Below, one piece after another: positions 10,201-17,471 of a stretch of 64,000 bases of DNA. Location: contig NZ_FONY01000002.1 in assembly GCF_900113045.1 (NCBI RefSeq), positions 107,852 to 171,851 of the forward strand, in the 5' to 3' direction. The position numbers and the translations under genes were made by a program. The DNA is from Thermoflexibacter ruber (GTDB taxonomy: Bacteria; Bacteroidota; Bacteroidia; Cytophagales; Thermoflexibacteraceae). Within the stretch, counting starts at the first letter, position 1; each line of letters begins with the position of its first letter. The notes beneath the pieces are model-generated. The model worked only from the letters and a program-made list of their open reading frames with translations. It was not told the DNA's origin and did not search any database.

Positions 10201-11818
10201 CTGTACGAATCGTAGAAGGTCGTAACATTTTCATAATGATGACATTATTGGCAGGTTGGTTTTGATAACTTTCGGTGAGTTCGCCTACTTTGTACCTTTG
10301 ACCATTGTAAGTATATTCATAAGAAACAGCTAAAATCTCATCGTTTCGTAAAGGCGTTACCAAAGAGATGTAGCCTAAATTGGCATTAAAGGTGTATTCT
10401 CTTTCGTCTAATTTCCTTGCACCTCTAAGTAGCTCATAATCTGTCCCTTTCACCAGCCTATATTGGTCTTCTAATATCCTACTTACTTGGTCGACATCTC
10501 TAATAGCTTGATTTTGAGTAACTGTTTGAAAGAGCTGGTTAGCATCATTGTTAGAAGGGGAAGCAGGATTAAACTGACCAATAGCAGGGTTATCTTTTCT
10601 GAAAGGATTGCCTTCTCCCATGTCCATAAAAGCTACTACATTGCGAAGAGTTTGCGTATTGTTATTTCTATTGGTTACATATACTTCCAAGCGAGTAACT
10701 ACCACCCCAGAAGTTACTACGGGGATAGTGCGCAAAGAAGGCTCATAATTACCTCTAAAAAAATGCCCTAAGAAAAAATGTCTATTATCTTCATATTGGT
10801 CAGCACGAATCTCGAACTGCCGAGCCTGCGCTCCGCCTCTTACTCTGAGGGTCTCGGCTGTTCCTCTTTGATTAGAAACAATCGTACTTACCCAAAGTTT
10901 TCCAAAACGCAAGCGCGTTTTTACCCCCAATAGATTACGTCCTCCTGTAATCAAACTGTTACTTGTGGGCATACTTACGTTCCCAATTTGTACCTCCTGA
11001 ACGATGTCCTCCTCAGAAGAAGAATATCCTATTTTAAAATTGTTTTCGTATTGGAAAGTACTTTTGGTATCCCAGTTTACATTGAGATTGAGTTTCTCAC
11101 CTATTTTTCCTATAAGATTCATCTGGATTTGTTGGTCAAAAAATAAACCTCCGTTGCGTTGTTGGCGAATAGGAATCTGCGGATTGTCAATGCGTTGCCA
11201 CCTTCCGCCAAAGTCGAGCATGACAGAGCCATTGGGCTGTAGGTCTAAATTACTTCCCCCGAAAAGTCGGTCAAAAGTTTTTCCAAGAGGAATAAGAGGA
11301 ATTGCTCTATTCCCTCCACCAGAAGTAACTGTTCCTGCTCCGCCTTGCGATTCAGTCAGTTTTTTCCAATATTGACGATTGAGTTCCTCTGACCTGATTT
11401 TCAAGTAAGTATCAAAAGGAATATTAGAGGCGGGTCTAAATTCATTATCTCCAATTTTTTCATATACAGTGTAAAACTTGCCACTACTGTCCAGCTCTAT
11501 GCGGGTATTAAAACCACTTGGGTTTCTCATGAGTAGGGGCGAGGTACGCTGACGAAAAGGAGAGAAAAAGCCACCATACTGCGAGCCATACCTATCTCTA
11601 AAAAATAAAGAGCGTTTAGTGGTGTCTTCTAATGGCAAGTTTAGTAGATTGGAAGTCAATAAACTGAAACTATGTTTGGTAAGGTTATGATAATCTACAC
11701 CTGCTGACTTTTGTTTTTTTTCTTCTTTTTTTGATTCCGCTAATAGACTCCCGTTCAATAAAATAAATTGGGCGAAAACCAAAGCAAAAGTGGAAAGAAT
11801 ATTATTTTTTACAAACAT
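4208..11818 (-). CDS. sprA: SprA/Sov, type IX secretion outer-membrane translocon
   Basis: A 2536-residue protein, the size of SprA (about 2400 residues) and far too large for most other outer-membrane proteins. It has a signal peptide (MFVKNNILSTFALVFAQFIL), a repeated beta-rich body, and family landmarks such as GTSYIDDFEAAEIPYDLTRQ and a C-terminal beta strand ending VRFNLAQ. SprA forms the very large beta-barrel through which type IX substrates, including gliding adhesins, cross the outer membrane. A lysine/glutamate-rich, helix-forming segment of about 150 residues lies near residues 1920-2075 (bases about 5590-6060). No other type IX gene is in the window, as is common since these genes are scattered. 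A consensus promoter lies about 130 bases upstream. Confidence 0.97.
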   Translation of the reverse strand: MFVKNNILSTFALVFAQFILLNGSLLAESKKEEKKQKSAGVDYHNLTKHSFSLLTSNLLNLPLEDTTKRSLFFRDRYGSQYGGFFSPFRQRTSPLLMRNPSGFNTRIELDSSGKFYTVYEKIGDNEFRPASNIPFDTYLKIRSEELNRQYWKKLTESQGGAGTVTSGGGNRAIPLIPLGKTFDRLFGGSNLDLQPNGSVMLDFGGRWQRIDNPQIPIRQQRNGGLFFDQQIQMNLIGKIGEKLNLNVNWDTKSTFQYENNFKIGYSSSEEDIVQEVQIGNVSMPTSNSLITGGRNLLGVKTRLRFGKLWVSTIVSNQRGTAETLRVRGGAQARQFEIRADQYEDNRHFFLGHFFRGNYEPSLRTIPVVTSGVVVTRLEVYVTNRNNNTQTLRNVVAFMDMGEGNPFRKDNPAIGQFNPASPSNNDANQLFQTVTQNQAIRDVDQVSRILEDQYRLVKGTDYELLRGARKLDEREYTFNANLGYISLVTPLRNDEILAVSYEYTYNGQRYKVGELTESYQNQPANNVIIMKMLRPSTIRTDLPMWDLMMKNIYGLQTNQLDRQNFQLRIIYRDDITGIDNPNLQEGVNFKDIPLVQVLNMDKLNQNNDPQPDGNFDYIEGVTIDARLGKIIFPVLEPFGSKLESKFIPELERQLINKYVFNELYRGTKADAILLTSKSKFFLKGSFQSALGTEIQLPGINISPNSVSVRAGGTVLQEGRDFSVDYQFGRVRITNEGVLRSGKEIIIQYERSDLFNFQTRNLFGTDIEYRFSKDIRFTGTLMHLNERPNITRVSIGTEPTRNTMFGLGVNIRKDAPILTKLIDKLPFISTKEPSNFTFAGEFATIIPGANQLIGKDGGTSYIDDFEAAEIPYDLTRQAQTWSLGTTPFQFLPTNKTDTLAYAYKRAKLAWYGIDITAFATQGAGTGGLGQRPVVSAPFNHYTRAILFNEIFKGRDPQIINQPEFTLDLAYYPDERGMYNYNPDLNNNGTLKNPRGNFASITKAITHDIDFDNINVQYIEFWLLDPFIQGTTGQISRNINGQVVRTNNNTGGKLVFNIGSISEDYIPDSRHGFENGLPSNDNQRDFSITPWGKVTRQPYLTNAFSAENGARERQDVGMDGLTDEEERTFFRRYLDRIRGVLAPNVYNQFEQDPSGDNFRYYLDETFGGGEFSVFDRYRFFNGQDGNSPANAGTASSSTFPDNEDLNRDNTLNDLETYFEYQVDLRPNNLANNPYVVSKVIANAGGEQVTWYQFRIPIRKFDSKFGNIENFKSIRFIRTYLTDWQQPVVLRLAQFQFVGTQWRPFLEDLTQPGFTLPKEPYNAQFTVSSVNAEENGAFDGVNTPYVLPPGFIRDLDFASNTNARRNEQSLRLCVDNLGDRDSRAVYKNIILDMVNYDRVKMFIHAESETTKDGEMTAFLRLGTDFKENFYEIEVPLVMTPKGTQDPRLIWAIENEIDVAIQDLINLKANRNRQNLSLRIPYSETVDRFKLTVVGNPDISSVQTLMIGLRNPESADEAPKQVCIWVNELRVAGFNNRAGWAATARLNTQLADLALVNASVRYSSPFFGGIQDKISARTRDHNLEYDISANVKLDKFLLGKLGISLPMFVSYERRLSTPYFNPLDPDMPLDLALETRPNTDSDAFLRLVREEGIRRSINFTNVKYTNPKPGAKPQLWSLSNFVLNYSYNDLRNRNIRIDEYNERFTRVGIGYAYTSTRPAWEPFKKSTELDSKYLKFIKDFNLNPLPNNINIRADVDRRFVKTQLRNADLTTLGILPLYEKAFTFNRFYQMRWGISRNLNVDYQSQVFAMIDEPLGEINRDLVDPNREVTKRDSVIRNVLRLGRMKNYQQTIGATYKLPFDKFPITDWLDADVRYQAGYTWTAGAVGIADTLGNNMQNNNNVNLQGQLNLRKLYDKSRFLQQVNNPNKTVQLPPRGEEKKRRLQARIKRYEKRKAGIEARLSGKPIVLESKNLNLPDTTKAKVRRLIRKIDKYELKIQDLRYDTAKFAKRISKYKEKVSNWKKSLLPVRVDTIKAEKLSASDTLKYRKRLEKIEKKLKKFADKIKEIEEKQQKDKLPRKPPAKPVQVITRLLMSVQKVNFTYSANNSTVFPGVLSVPSYFGIDQNNGAPGVGFILGSQNSNIKNMASQNGWLSRSPLQNNSFAQGNTTNLGLRVTVEPFKDFDMQLDAKKIRSANYSEVFRFNTSLEQHRSETTTRSGQYSISFFSLRTTFARDDAAFNSPLFDNMIAYRNTIKARLDAANPEPTEYRLNSQDVLIPAFLAAYSGKDASGQSLSAFPQIPMPNWRITYSGLSNLDMFKRMFRSVQITHSYTSDYNVGGYTSSLFYGPTYVDLNIREQDIPLAAFDPLTGDLVPVLVMNQVNITENFNPLLGVNLRTVSNMTFNIQYRKQRSIALNLTNVQVTELKNTDISVDVSYTKAGLKIPFKIDGGYKVLKNDLTFRLALTARDTRTLQRRLNDDEEQVTTVTAGNLNIQISPTIQYAVNQRVNVQFYFDRSINQPYISNSFKRTNTNFGLRVRFNLAQ

Positions 11819-12194
11819 ACTATTTTGGGAATTCTTCTAAATAGAACACTAAATTTGGTGTATCATTATCTCATAGGCGTAGTAGTTTTGAGGTTTTGAT
11901 ATTATAAGGTTGCAAGATAGAGTAGTTTTTTAACTTTCTTGTTCATGCAAAGCTAAAAAATGAAAAAAAGAAATCCAAATGTTAATTTTCTAATCGCAAG
12001 AAAAAATATATAGCTCATAAGATTGTAGTAGCCTTATTATCACTTTTTTGTGCTTTTTTAGAAATATTCTAATTTTAACACTGTGCCGAGAAAAAGATTG
12101 TAAGGGAAAGACAAAGGCGGGTTTGATGATAGTAATGCTAACATAATTTGTGCATCATTACTGCTCCCCCATTTGCCTTATATCCCCTCCAACA
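11819..12194. other. Gap between TolC gene end and sprA start
   Basis: Besides the sprA promoter, the gap holds a weak imperfect hairpin near 12125-12170 (7-bp AGTAATG/CATTACT arms) past the TolC gene. It has no T-tract and is not called as a terminator. I see no further gene. Confidence 0.5.
11948..11979 (-). promoter_or_regulatory. Bacteroidota-type promoter for sprA
   Basis: Read on the minus strand, TTTG (11979-11976) is followed after 20 bases by TAGCTTTG (11955-11948), matching the -33 TTTG and -7 TAnnTTTG consensus of the Bacteroidota primary sigma factor. It predicts a start near 11942 and a leader of about 120 bases. Confidence 0.5.
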
Positions 12195-13670
12195 TTAGTT
12201 TTGGTAATAAATGGTTTCCTTCTTCTCGAAATCGTAGAGCGTGAGTTGGCGGAGTTCGTAGTAAGCTGACCAAAAGCTACGCAAAGAAGTGAGATACTGC
12301 CTTTTGGCATCATCTTTTGCTTTCAAAATATTAATCAACTCATTAATCGTAATTTTGGCAATGAGGTAGCGGTTTTGAGCAATGTCATAGCTTTTCTGTG
12401 CCACCTCATCTGAGCGTTTGGATACTTGCAGCTGTTCTCTGAGAATCTTGAACTGTCGTACTTTTTGCAGGACTTCCTGCTCGAAAGCAAGTACATCTTG
12501 GCTTACGATGGACTTAGTAACCTCTTCATTTGCCAAAGCAGTTTGGATTCTTGCTTTCTGCCTCCCCCAATCCAAAATCGGGATTTGCAAGCCTATGTTA
12601 AAAATTTGCTGATTTTGCACATTGGCATAAGCCTCGCCAAAACTTGCCGCTCTGTTCGTAAAACCGATAGAACCAGTGATATTGATGTCTATGCCGTTAT
12701 CGCCTCGTGCTTGGGCTACTTGCCTTTCGCTCTCCAAAATCCTACGTTTGAAGGAAATATATCTTTCTCTATTTGCTTTAGCCTGCTCTAAGGCTACTTG
12801 TTCGTCTATCTCGAAGGTGGGAATTTCCTCTGGGGCTACTAAGGTAAAATCACCTAAGTTTGCCCGATTGCCCAAGAAATTTTTAAGGGAAAGTAGATTA
12901 TTTTGAAAATCCAATTGGGCTTGCGAAAGTTGTTGGGAGGCATTCATTACCCCCAACTCTAATTGAAGCAACTCATTTTCAGCGATTCTTCCCATTTCGT
13001 AGCGACCTTGTGCGATTCTGTAAATAGTATCGTTGTTTGCCAAATTCTTTTTTGCCAAATCCATAGTGATTTGCGAGAGCAAAAGGTCAAAAAATAAGCC
13101 CGTAGCCCTTACAGAAAGCACTTCTATATCTTCGGAGTATTTTTTTTGTGATTCCTCATAGCGCAATGGTTCTATCTTCTTGTCCCAAAGCAATTCATTA
13201 AAAACAAAAAGAGGTTGCTCAAAGCTGATAAAAGCAGGTGTTGCTAAAAAAGATGTGCTGCGATTATCTCCCAAAATATCAAGGCGTTGCAAGCCTGTAT
13301 TTACCCAAATAGCCCCTCCCGTAGCACTAATGACCTGCCGAAGTCCCAAAGTGAGGTTATTTTGAGCAAAACTTTGATTGATGAAAGCTACTTGCCCGTC
13401 AGGAAGAGTAATTGGGTTAATAGCTCTGTTAAAATTGGGCAAGGTACCTCTAAGCACCAGCTGCGGTTTGTAGTTAGATTGAAAAGTGCGATATTGCCAA
13501 TAGCGGTTATTTTTGGTATTTTTGGCAACTAAGGCTGAGGGAGATTCGCCTTTAGCTATGTCTATGACTTGTTTAAGCGTAAGTTGTCGCTGTGCCTGCG
13601 TTTGCGTACTTGCAAATATCCATAGGCAAAGCAAAAGTTTTTTAATGAGGTTTAAGTTTTTAATTCGCAT
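12195..13670 (-). CDS. TolC-family outer-membrane efflux protein
   Basis: A 491-residue protein with a signal peptide ending near TQAQ and the opening LTLKQVIDIAKGESPSALVAK typical of TolC proteins, then two outer-membrane-efflux repeats of long helices (for example AQGRYEMGRIAENELLQLEL and AQNRYLIAKITINELINIL). The pair of similar YxxGxIxxxELL helices is the family signature. It would form the outer-membrane exit duct of the efflux system whose permease and adaptor lie directly upstream in the same direction. It is the last gene of that operon. The cargo cannot be told from sequence. Confidence 0.95.
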   Translation of the reverse strand: MRIKNLNLIKKLLLCLWIFASTQTQAQRQLTLKQVIDIAKGESPSALVAKNTKNNRYWQYRTFQSNYKPQLVLRGTLPNFNRAINPITLPDGQVAFINQSFAQNNLTLGLRQVISATGGAIWVNTGLQRLDILGDNRSTSFLATPAFISFEQPLFVFNELLWDKKIEPLRYEESQKKYSEDIEVLSVRATGLFFDLLLSQITMDLAKKNLANNDTIYRIAQGRYEMGRIAENELLQLELGVMNASQQLSQAQLDFQNNLLSLKNFLGNRANLGDFTLVAPEEIPTFEIDEQVALEQAKANRERYISFKRRILESERQVAQARGDNGIDINITGSIGFTNRAASFGEAYANVQNQQIFNIGLQIPILDWGRQKARIQTALANEEVTKSIVSQDVLAFEQEVLQKVRQFKILREQLQVSKRSDEVAQKSYDIAQNRYLIAKITINELINILKAKDDAKRQYLTSLRSFWSAYYELRQLTLYDFEKKETIYYQN

Positions 13671-13683
13671 ATTGAACTAAGGT

Positions 13684-13761
13684 TTAGATTTTTCGCCCTG
13701 TTTCTTGGGCAAACAACTGATAAGTAAATAAAAATAAGGTAATTGCAATCAAAAATTTCAT
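13684..13761 (-). CDS. Possible 25-residue signal-peptide-like sORF
   Basis: An ATG-started frame encodes MKFLIAITLFLFTYQLFAQE followed by TGRKI and a stop. It is a complete signal peptide with an AxxA-type cleavage site and almost no mature part. It sits 13 bases before the TolC start inside the efflux operon. It may be a leader or the stump of an eroded secreted gene. Evidence is limited to the well-formed signal sequence. Confidence 0.35.
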   Translation of the reverse strand: MKFLIAITLFLFTYQLFAQETGRKI

Positions 13762-13859
13762 TTTCAAAATGGTTTAATTTAAACAATGTATTGCTTTCAA
13801 ACAAATTCAAATTACCTCAAACTTGTATTCAATCATAAGCTGTAAATGATGGATTATTT

Positions 13860-14894
13860 TTATTCATACCTAAGCGAGGTAATAGGGTCTTGCATTGCGG
13901 CACGCCTTGCAGGGGTAATGCCAAAAACGATACCTACCGAAGCCGCTACAAAGAAAGACACAAAAATAGAACTCCCTGATACAATCGTAGGAATCTTAGC
14001 AACTTGCTCTATAGACTGAGCCAGCACCACGCCCAGAATAATGCCTATAAACCCTCCCGCTACACTAATTAGCGTTGCTTCGCACAAAAATTGGGTAACA
14101 ATGTCCGATTTTTTTGCCCCCAGCGAAATCCGCAAGCCTATTTCTTTGATGCGTTCTAAGACAGAGGCAAGCATGATGTTCATAATGCCAATTCCACCTA
14201 CTAAAAGCGAGATACCAGCAATTACGCCCAGTACAATGTTAAAAATATCTTTGGTACGCTGTTGCTGTTTTAATAATAGTTCAGGGATAGTAATTTCATA
14301 ATCTACCACTCCGCTATGCCTGCGGTTAAGCATACGCCCAATAATTTCAGAGGTTTTGTCCAACAATTCTGTTTTTTCTATTTGCACTACCAAGCGGTCA
14401 AGTTGGTGATAATTGACAGGTTCTTTACTTTTATTCTGTCCTTCTTCGTTTTCATTATTGGCTCGTTGTATCATGGCTTTGGTTACTAAACTGCGGTTTA
14501 CATAACGCATGAGCAACGTTTTGACGGGCGTATAAACGTCCATATCGTAGTTCCTGATGCCCAGATTAGTCGCAGTATTTTGTGTTACCCCTCTCTGCTC
14601 CAAAACACCTATGATTTTGAGCCAATGTTTCCCACATTTGATATACTTCCCGATAGGGTTTTCCTTGCTAAAAAAACGCGTTTGGATACCCCGCCCAATG
14701 ATACATACTTGGTCGCCGTATTCTAAGTTCTTCTGATTGAATAGCGTACCTTCGGAAAGCTTATAATTGAGCAAGCGAAAATAGGCAGGCTCTACTCCTA
14801 CCAACTTGGTTTGTCGCTGTACTCCATCTTTGACGATAAAGGTTTCTAATACTATTTCAGGACTTACCGACTGAACATTGGGAATATGTTGCAA
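13860..14894 (-). CDS. ABC permease, C-terminal fragment
   Basis: This frame carries the rest of the MacB periplasmic core domain (VQSVSPEIV, GRGIQTRFF) and the FtsX domain with three membrane helices (ISLLVGGIGIMNIMLASVLE, RIKEIGLRISLGAKKSDI and the closing TPARRAAMQDPITSLRYE). It has no ATG at a sensible position; the listed start is a TTG. Homology begins earlier, at about 14938, directly after the A7 run, so this is the continuation of the upstream fragment and not an independent gene. Confidence 0.85.
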   Translation of the reverse strand: MQHIPNVQSVSPEIVLETFIVKDGVQRQTKLVGVEPAYFRLLNYKLSEGTLFNQKNLEYGDQVCIIGRGIQTRFFSKENPIGKYIKCGKHWLKIIGVLEQRGVTQNTATNLGIRNYDMDVYTPVKTLLMRYVNRSLVTKAMIQRANNENEEGQNKSKEPVNYHQLDRLVVQIEKTELLDKTSEIIGRMLNRRHSGVVDYEITIPELLLKQQQRTKDIFNIVLGVIAGISLLVGGIGIMNIMLASVLERIKEIGLRISLGAKKSDIVTQFLCEATLISVAGGFIGIILGVVLAQSIEQVAKIPTIVSGSSIFVSFFVAASVGIVFGITPARRAAMQDPITSLRYE

Positions 14895-14917
14895 AATACT
14901 TTGAGCATCTGCAAGGG

Positions 14918-15202
14918 TTAGCCCTGCGGAAAGGTGAGATTTTTTTCCTTCGAGTTAGTGGTGCTTTCTTGGTTCTCTTCCTTCTTCTTCTCGACAACAG
15001 GGGTAATTACTATGTTATTGACACCTACCAACTTGATTTGTTCCAAAATTTCTTGCTGCGCTCCATTGCCAACAGCCAACATCGCAATTACCGCAGATAC
15101 GCCAAAGATGATACCTAAAGCAGTAAGAGTAGCACGAATTTTATTAGCAAAAATCGCTTCCCAAGCAATGGAAAGGTTAAATAAAAAACGGGTGAGATTC
15201 AT
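14918..15202 (-). CDS. ABC permease, N-terminal fragment
   Basis: A 94-residue frame with the first membrane helix of a MacB/FtsX permease: FANKIRATLTALGIIFGVSA followed by VIAMLAVGNGAQQEI and the start of the periplasmic domain (VNNIVITP). It starts 10 bases after the adaptor stop. The last residues (NLTFPQG) are out of the family frame and end at a TAA created by the shift at the A7 run. Confidence 0.85.
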   Translation of the reverse strand: MNLTRFLFNLSIAWEAIFANKIRATLTALGIIFGVSAVIAMLAVGNGAQQEILEQIKLVGVNNIVITPVVEKKKEENQESTTNSKEKNLTFPQG

Positions 15203-15212
15203 AGTTTAAGTT

Positions 15213-16499
15213 TTATTTATGTCTGACTTCTGAAACTGCTTTTTTCTCGTCTTTTTGCCCTTCTAAGCGTACTAATTCTATGTTGGAGGCATTGGAGGGT
15301 ATAGAGAGCATGACTGACTCGTTTTCGTTCAAACCTGCTAAAATCACTGCTTCGTTGTCGTTGGTTTTTCCTAATTTGACTTCTTGCTTTACCAAGCCTA
15401 TGCCACTTTTCTTAAATACATAAGTAACGCCATTCTCATTATGCACGCTTTCCAAAGGTACAAAAAGCACATTTCCAAGGGTTTCAGCGATGATGAGATT
15501 ACTGGTAGTCATGGAGGGGAGCAGGGTGGTGTCTTTCTCACTTACCTCTATATCTACCTCGAAAACCTTAGAATCAGAGTTGGGCTTTTGCTCTCCTACA
15601 TTAGCTACGGTAATTACCTTGCCTGAGTATTTCTTTTCAGGGAAAGCGTCTAAGCCGATATTAACCATTTGCCCAACTTTAATTTTCTGAATATCTACTT
15701 CATTGACATAGGTTTTAGAAAGCATGACCGACATATCAGGTAGCGTAGCCACTACGGGATTCCAACTTGCTATCCTCGCGCCTTCTCTCTTTTTCTGTCC
15801 GTTCCAATCTCTTGCATAAATCAACATTCCCGCTTTAGGGGCTTTGATGTTAAAATCTTCTAACAATTTTTGGATAAAATCTACGGCACGCTGTGCTTTT
15901 TCTACGTTTGCTCCTGCCTCTTGCAGTTTGGCGATGGCTTTTTCTCGTTTGATTTTATAGTTTTCAGAGGCTTGTTTGAAGTTCCTTTCTGCCTTGTCTG
16001 CCTCTATTTCCGCTTGGCGGATAGTGGCAGGAGGTTCGTATTTAGATTGCTGTAAGATGAGTTTCTTTTCCTCTTGGGCATATTTCAAATTGACCAATTC
16101 GTCCCTTGCTTGGCGAAGTTCTAAGGTTGTATCTATTTGTGCTTGTGCATATTGTAGATTGGCTTTGTCCAATTCAGTTTGTCGGTCTTTCAGTTTAGCA
16201 ACCAGTTCCGAGCCGTCCAAAGAGGCAACAAAATCGCCTTCCTTTACTTGCGTGCCTTCTGGAATGATTGTGCTGATTTTGACCTCCCAAACCCCTACGC
16301 TATTAAAACCTTGCGGTCCTAAAATATCGACTGAGTTTTTGGCGAAAAGTTCGCCTGAGGAATTGACGCTAACGATAAATTTGCCTTTTTTGACGGTAGT
16401 ATAAATCTCTTCGCTTTGGGTAGCATTGCGTCCAAAAAAGTAGTAGCCAGCACTTAAAAGTACCACTACAAGAGTAGTAATTAGAATTTTGCGTTTCAT
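15213..16499 (-). CDS. HlyD/MacA-type periplasmic adaptor
   Basis: A 428-residue membrane-fusion protein: N-terminal anchor helix (KILITTLVVVLLSAGYYFFG), a split lipoyl/biotinyl-like domain (VNSSGELFAKNSVDILGPQG and IKAPKAGMLIYARDW), a helical hairpin of about 100 residues between the halves (EEKKLILQQSKYEPP and neighbours) and a beta-barrel domain (VNEVDIQKIKVGQMVNIGLD). It links an inner-membrane permease to TolC. It is the first gene of the operon adaptor-permease-TolC. No ATP-binding subunit is encoded with them, so the ATPase must come from elsewhere. A copy of the TTACTGATATGAAAA motif lies 56 bases upstream of the start. Confidence 0.93.
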   Translation of the reverse strand: MKRKILITTLVVVLLSAGYYFFGRNATQSEEIYTTVKKGKFIVSVNSSGELFAKNSVDILGPQGFNSVGVWEVKISTIIPEGTQVKEGDFVASLDGSELVAKLKDRQTELDKANLQYAQAQIDTTLELRQARDELVNLKYAQEEKKLILQQSKYEPPATIRQAEIEADKAERNFKQASENYKIKREKAIAKLQEAGANVEKAQRAVDFIQKLLEDFNIKAPKAGMLIYARDWNGQKKREGARIASWNPVVATLPDMSVMLSKTYVNEVDIQKIKVGQMVNIGLDAFPEKKYSGKVITVANVGEQKPNSDSKVFEVDIEVSEKDTTLLPSMTTSNLIIAETLGNVLFVPLESVHNENGVTYVFKKSGIGLVKQEVKLGKTNDNEAVILAGLNENESVMLSIPSNASNIELVRLEGQKDEKKAVSEVRHK

Positions 16500-16881
16500 T
16501 GTCCAAGCTTTTTTATAAATTAATGCTCAAAATACCTCTCCTGCACCAGAGTACTTACTGATATGAAAAAGGTTACAAGTTGTTTGATTTCTGTTCCCAA
16601 TAAAAAATTATAATCTCAAACTAAAGCCATTGGCTCTGTGAAATTTATGTGTTGTAGCAATTTAGGAACAGATTAAAGATGTGTATGTAAAGTCAAAAGC
16701 CAACATCATTTTAGTAGTATTAGGCATACAACAACTATGAACACAACCTGATCTACTAAAAATTTAGTGCAATATAGGTAAAAAAATGAATTTTTCAAGT
16801 TCTCATTTGTTAAGGAATACAAAAATATGATAAAATTGTAGAGAAAAGAGTAAGCATTAGGTAATTGTGCAAATTAAAGCA

Positions 16882-16938
16882 GCCCATCGCCTCTATCTAA
16901 ATCTTTCCTCTGTGGAGATAAACTTCTTGATAATCAAA
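16882..16938 (+). repeat. Dispersed repeat, copy A (degenerate)
   Basis: The stretch containing CTCTATCTAAATCTTTCC and CTTCTTGATAATCAAA matches the copy at 32409-32458 (CCCTATCTAAATCTTTCC, CTCCTTGATAATCAAA) over about 50 bases, with the middle diverged. Both copies are intergenic and in the same orientation. Related C/G-rich mobile-like repeats recur between genes in many Bacteroidota. Confidence 0.6.
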
Positions 16939-16964
16939 TACTATATATCCTTCTAACCTTAGAC

Positions 16965-17018
16965 CACAGATTTTACAGATGATACGGATTTTCACTGATA
17001 AATTACCCAAAATCTGTG
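16965..17018. repeat. Inverted-repeat element of the CACAGATTTT type
   Basis: Ten-base arms CACAGATTTT (16965-16974) and AAAATCTGTG (17009-17018) enclose 34 bases with ACAGATGATACGGATTTTC. This resembles the widespread intergenic repeat built from CACAGATT, ACACGGATTTTC and AATCTGTG units that I recall from many genomes. Function unknown. Confidence 0.5.
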
Positions 17019-17230
17019 TTTTACTCGCAAAATCAGTATTATCTAATGTTCCATAAATAGCAGTAATAATGGAGGAGTGGAAAGGAAATGATAGATAAAC
17101 CCGTGATATTGCTTACCATGATGAAAATCAGGAGTAATCTTGATGGGTAGCCTGACGATTTAGAAAATCGCTTAGAAGCAAGTATTGACATCAGTAAGTG
17201 GTTCAAATCCAGACGATAAACAAGTAAAAC

Positions 17231-17263
17231 AAAAAAGGTATCTCCAAAGAAGATACCTTTTTT
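17231..17263. terminator. Perfect hairpin with A/T tracts on both sides
   Basis: Arms 17231-17243 and 17251-17263 form a perfect 13-bp stem (AAAAAAGGTATCT) around a 7-base loop. The A and T tracts make it a bidirectional terminator. On the minus strand it would end the MerC-like transcript 209 bases downstream of its stop. On the plus strand it would end an unknown transcript. Confidence 0.75.
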
Positions 17264-17471
17264 CAAACGTCAAATTAAGTTAATCCTACAAATCTTATGA
17301 AAACTTACTATTATCTTTATGCTTATTCTGAATATCTTTTACTTGAAAAACTTTACGCTACAAAAGTAATAAATGTTTTAATCTAATTCAAAAAAACTCT
17401 TCTAATAGGCATCTTACTGATACGAATAGGGCAAATATTCAGGTAAATAAATCTAACAAATTCACCAAAGA

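Larger units (their letters stand above)
13860..15202 (-). pseudogene. MacB/FtsX ABC permease gene interrupted by one-base frameshift
   Basis: The two fragments listed separately together make one permease. The region is 1343 bases; adding one base gives 448 codons including the stop, exactly one continuous reading frame of 447 residues. The shift falls in a run of seven A (14946-14940 on the minus strand). One extra A, or a -1 ribosomal slip on A AAA AAT, would join KEK to KSHLSAGLTLADAQSIL, and GLTLADA is what MacB-type periplasmic domains carry at this place. Explanations are a sequencing or assembly indel, a true null or phase-variable allele, or programmed slippage. The adaptor and TolC partners are intact, which argues against long-standing decay. 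Confidence 0.75.
16500..17471. other. Long gene-free region with dispersed repeats and hairpins
   Basis: Almost 1 kb with no convincing gene. It holds a copy of the TTACTRATAYGAAWA motif at each side (16555 and 17414), two dispersed-repeat segments (16882-16938, 16965-17018) and a perfect hairpin (17231-17263). A 75-codon frame at 17039-17266 starts within the hairpin and has no protein-like features. Confidence 0.6.

Noticed and set aside
17180-17215. tRNA gene suggested by GGTTCAAATCC
   Set aside because: Only three T-stem pairs and no matching acceptor or D-arm; no complete cloverleaf on either strand.
17039-17266. 75-codon open frame on the minus strand
   Set aside because: Its start lies inside the terminator hairpin and the composition looks non-coding.
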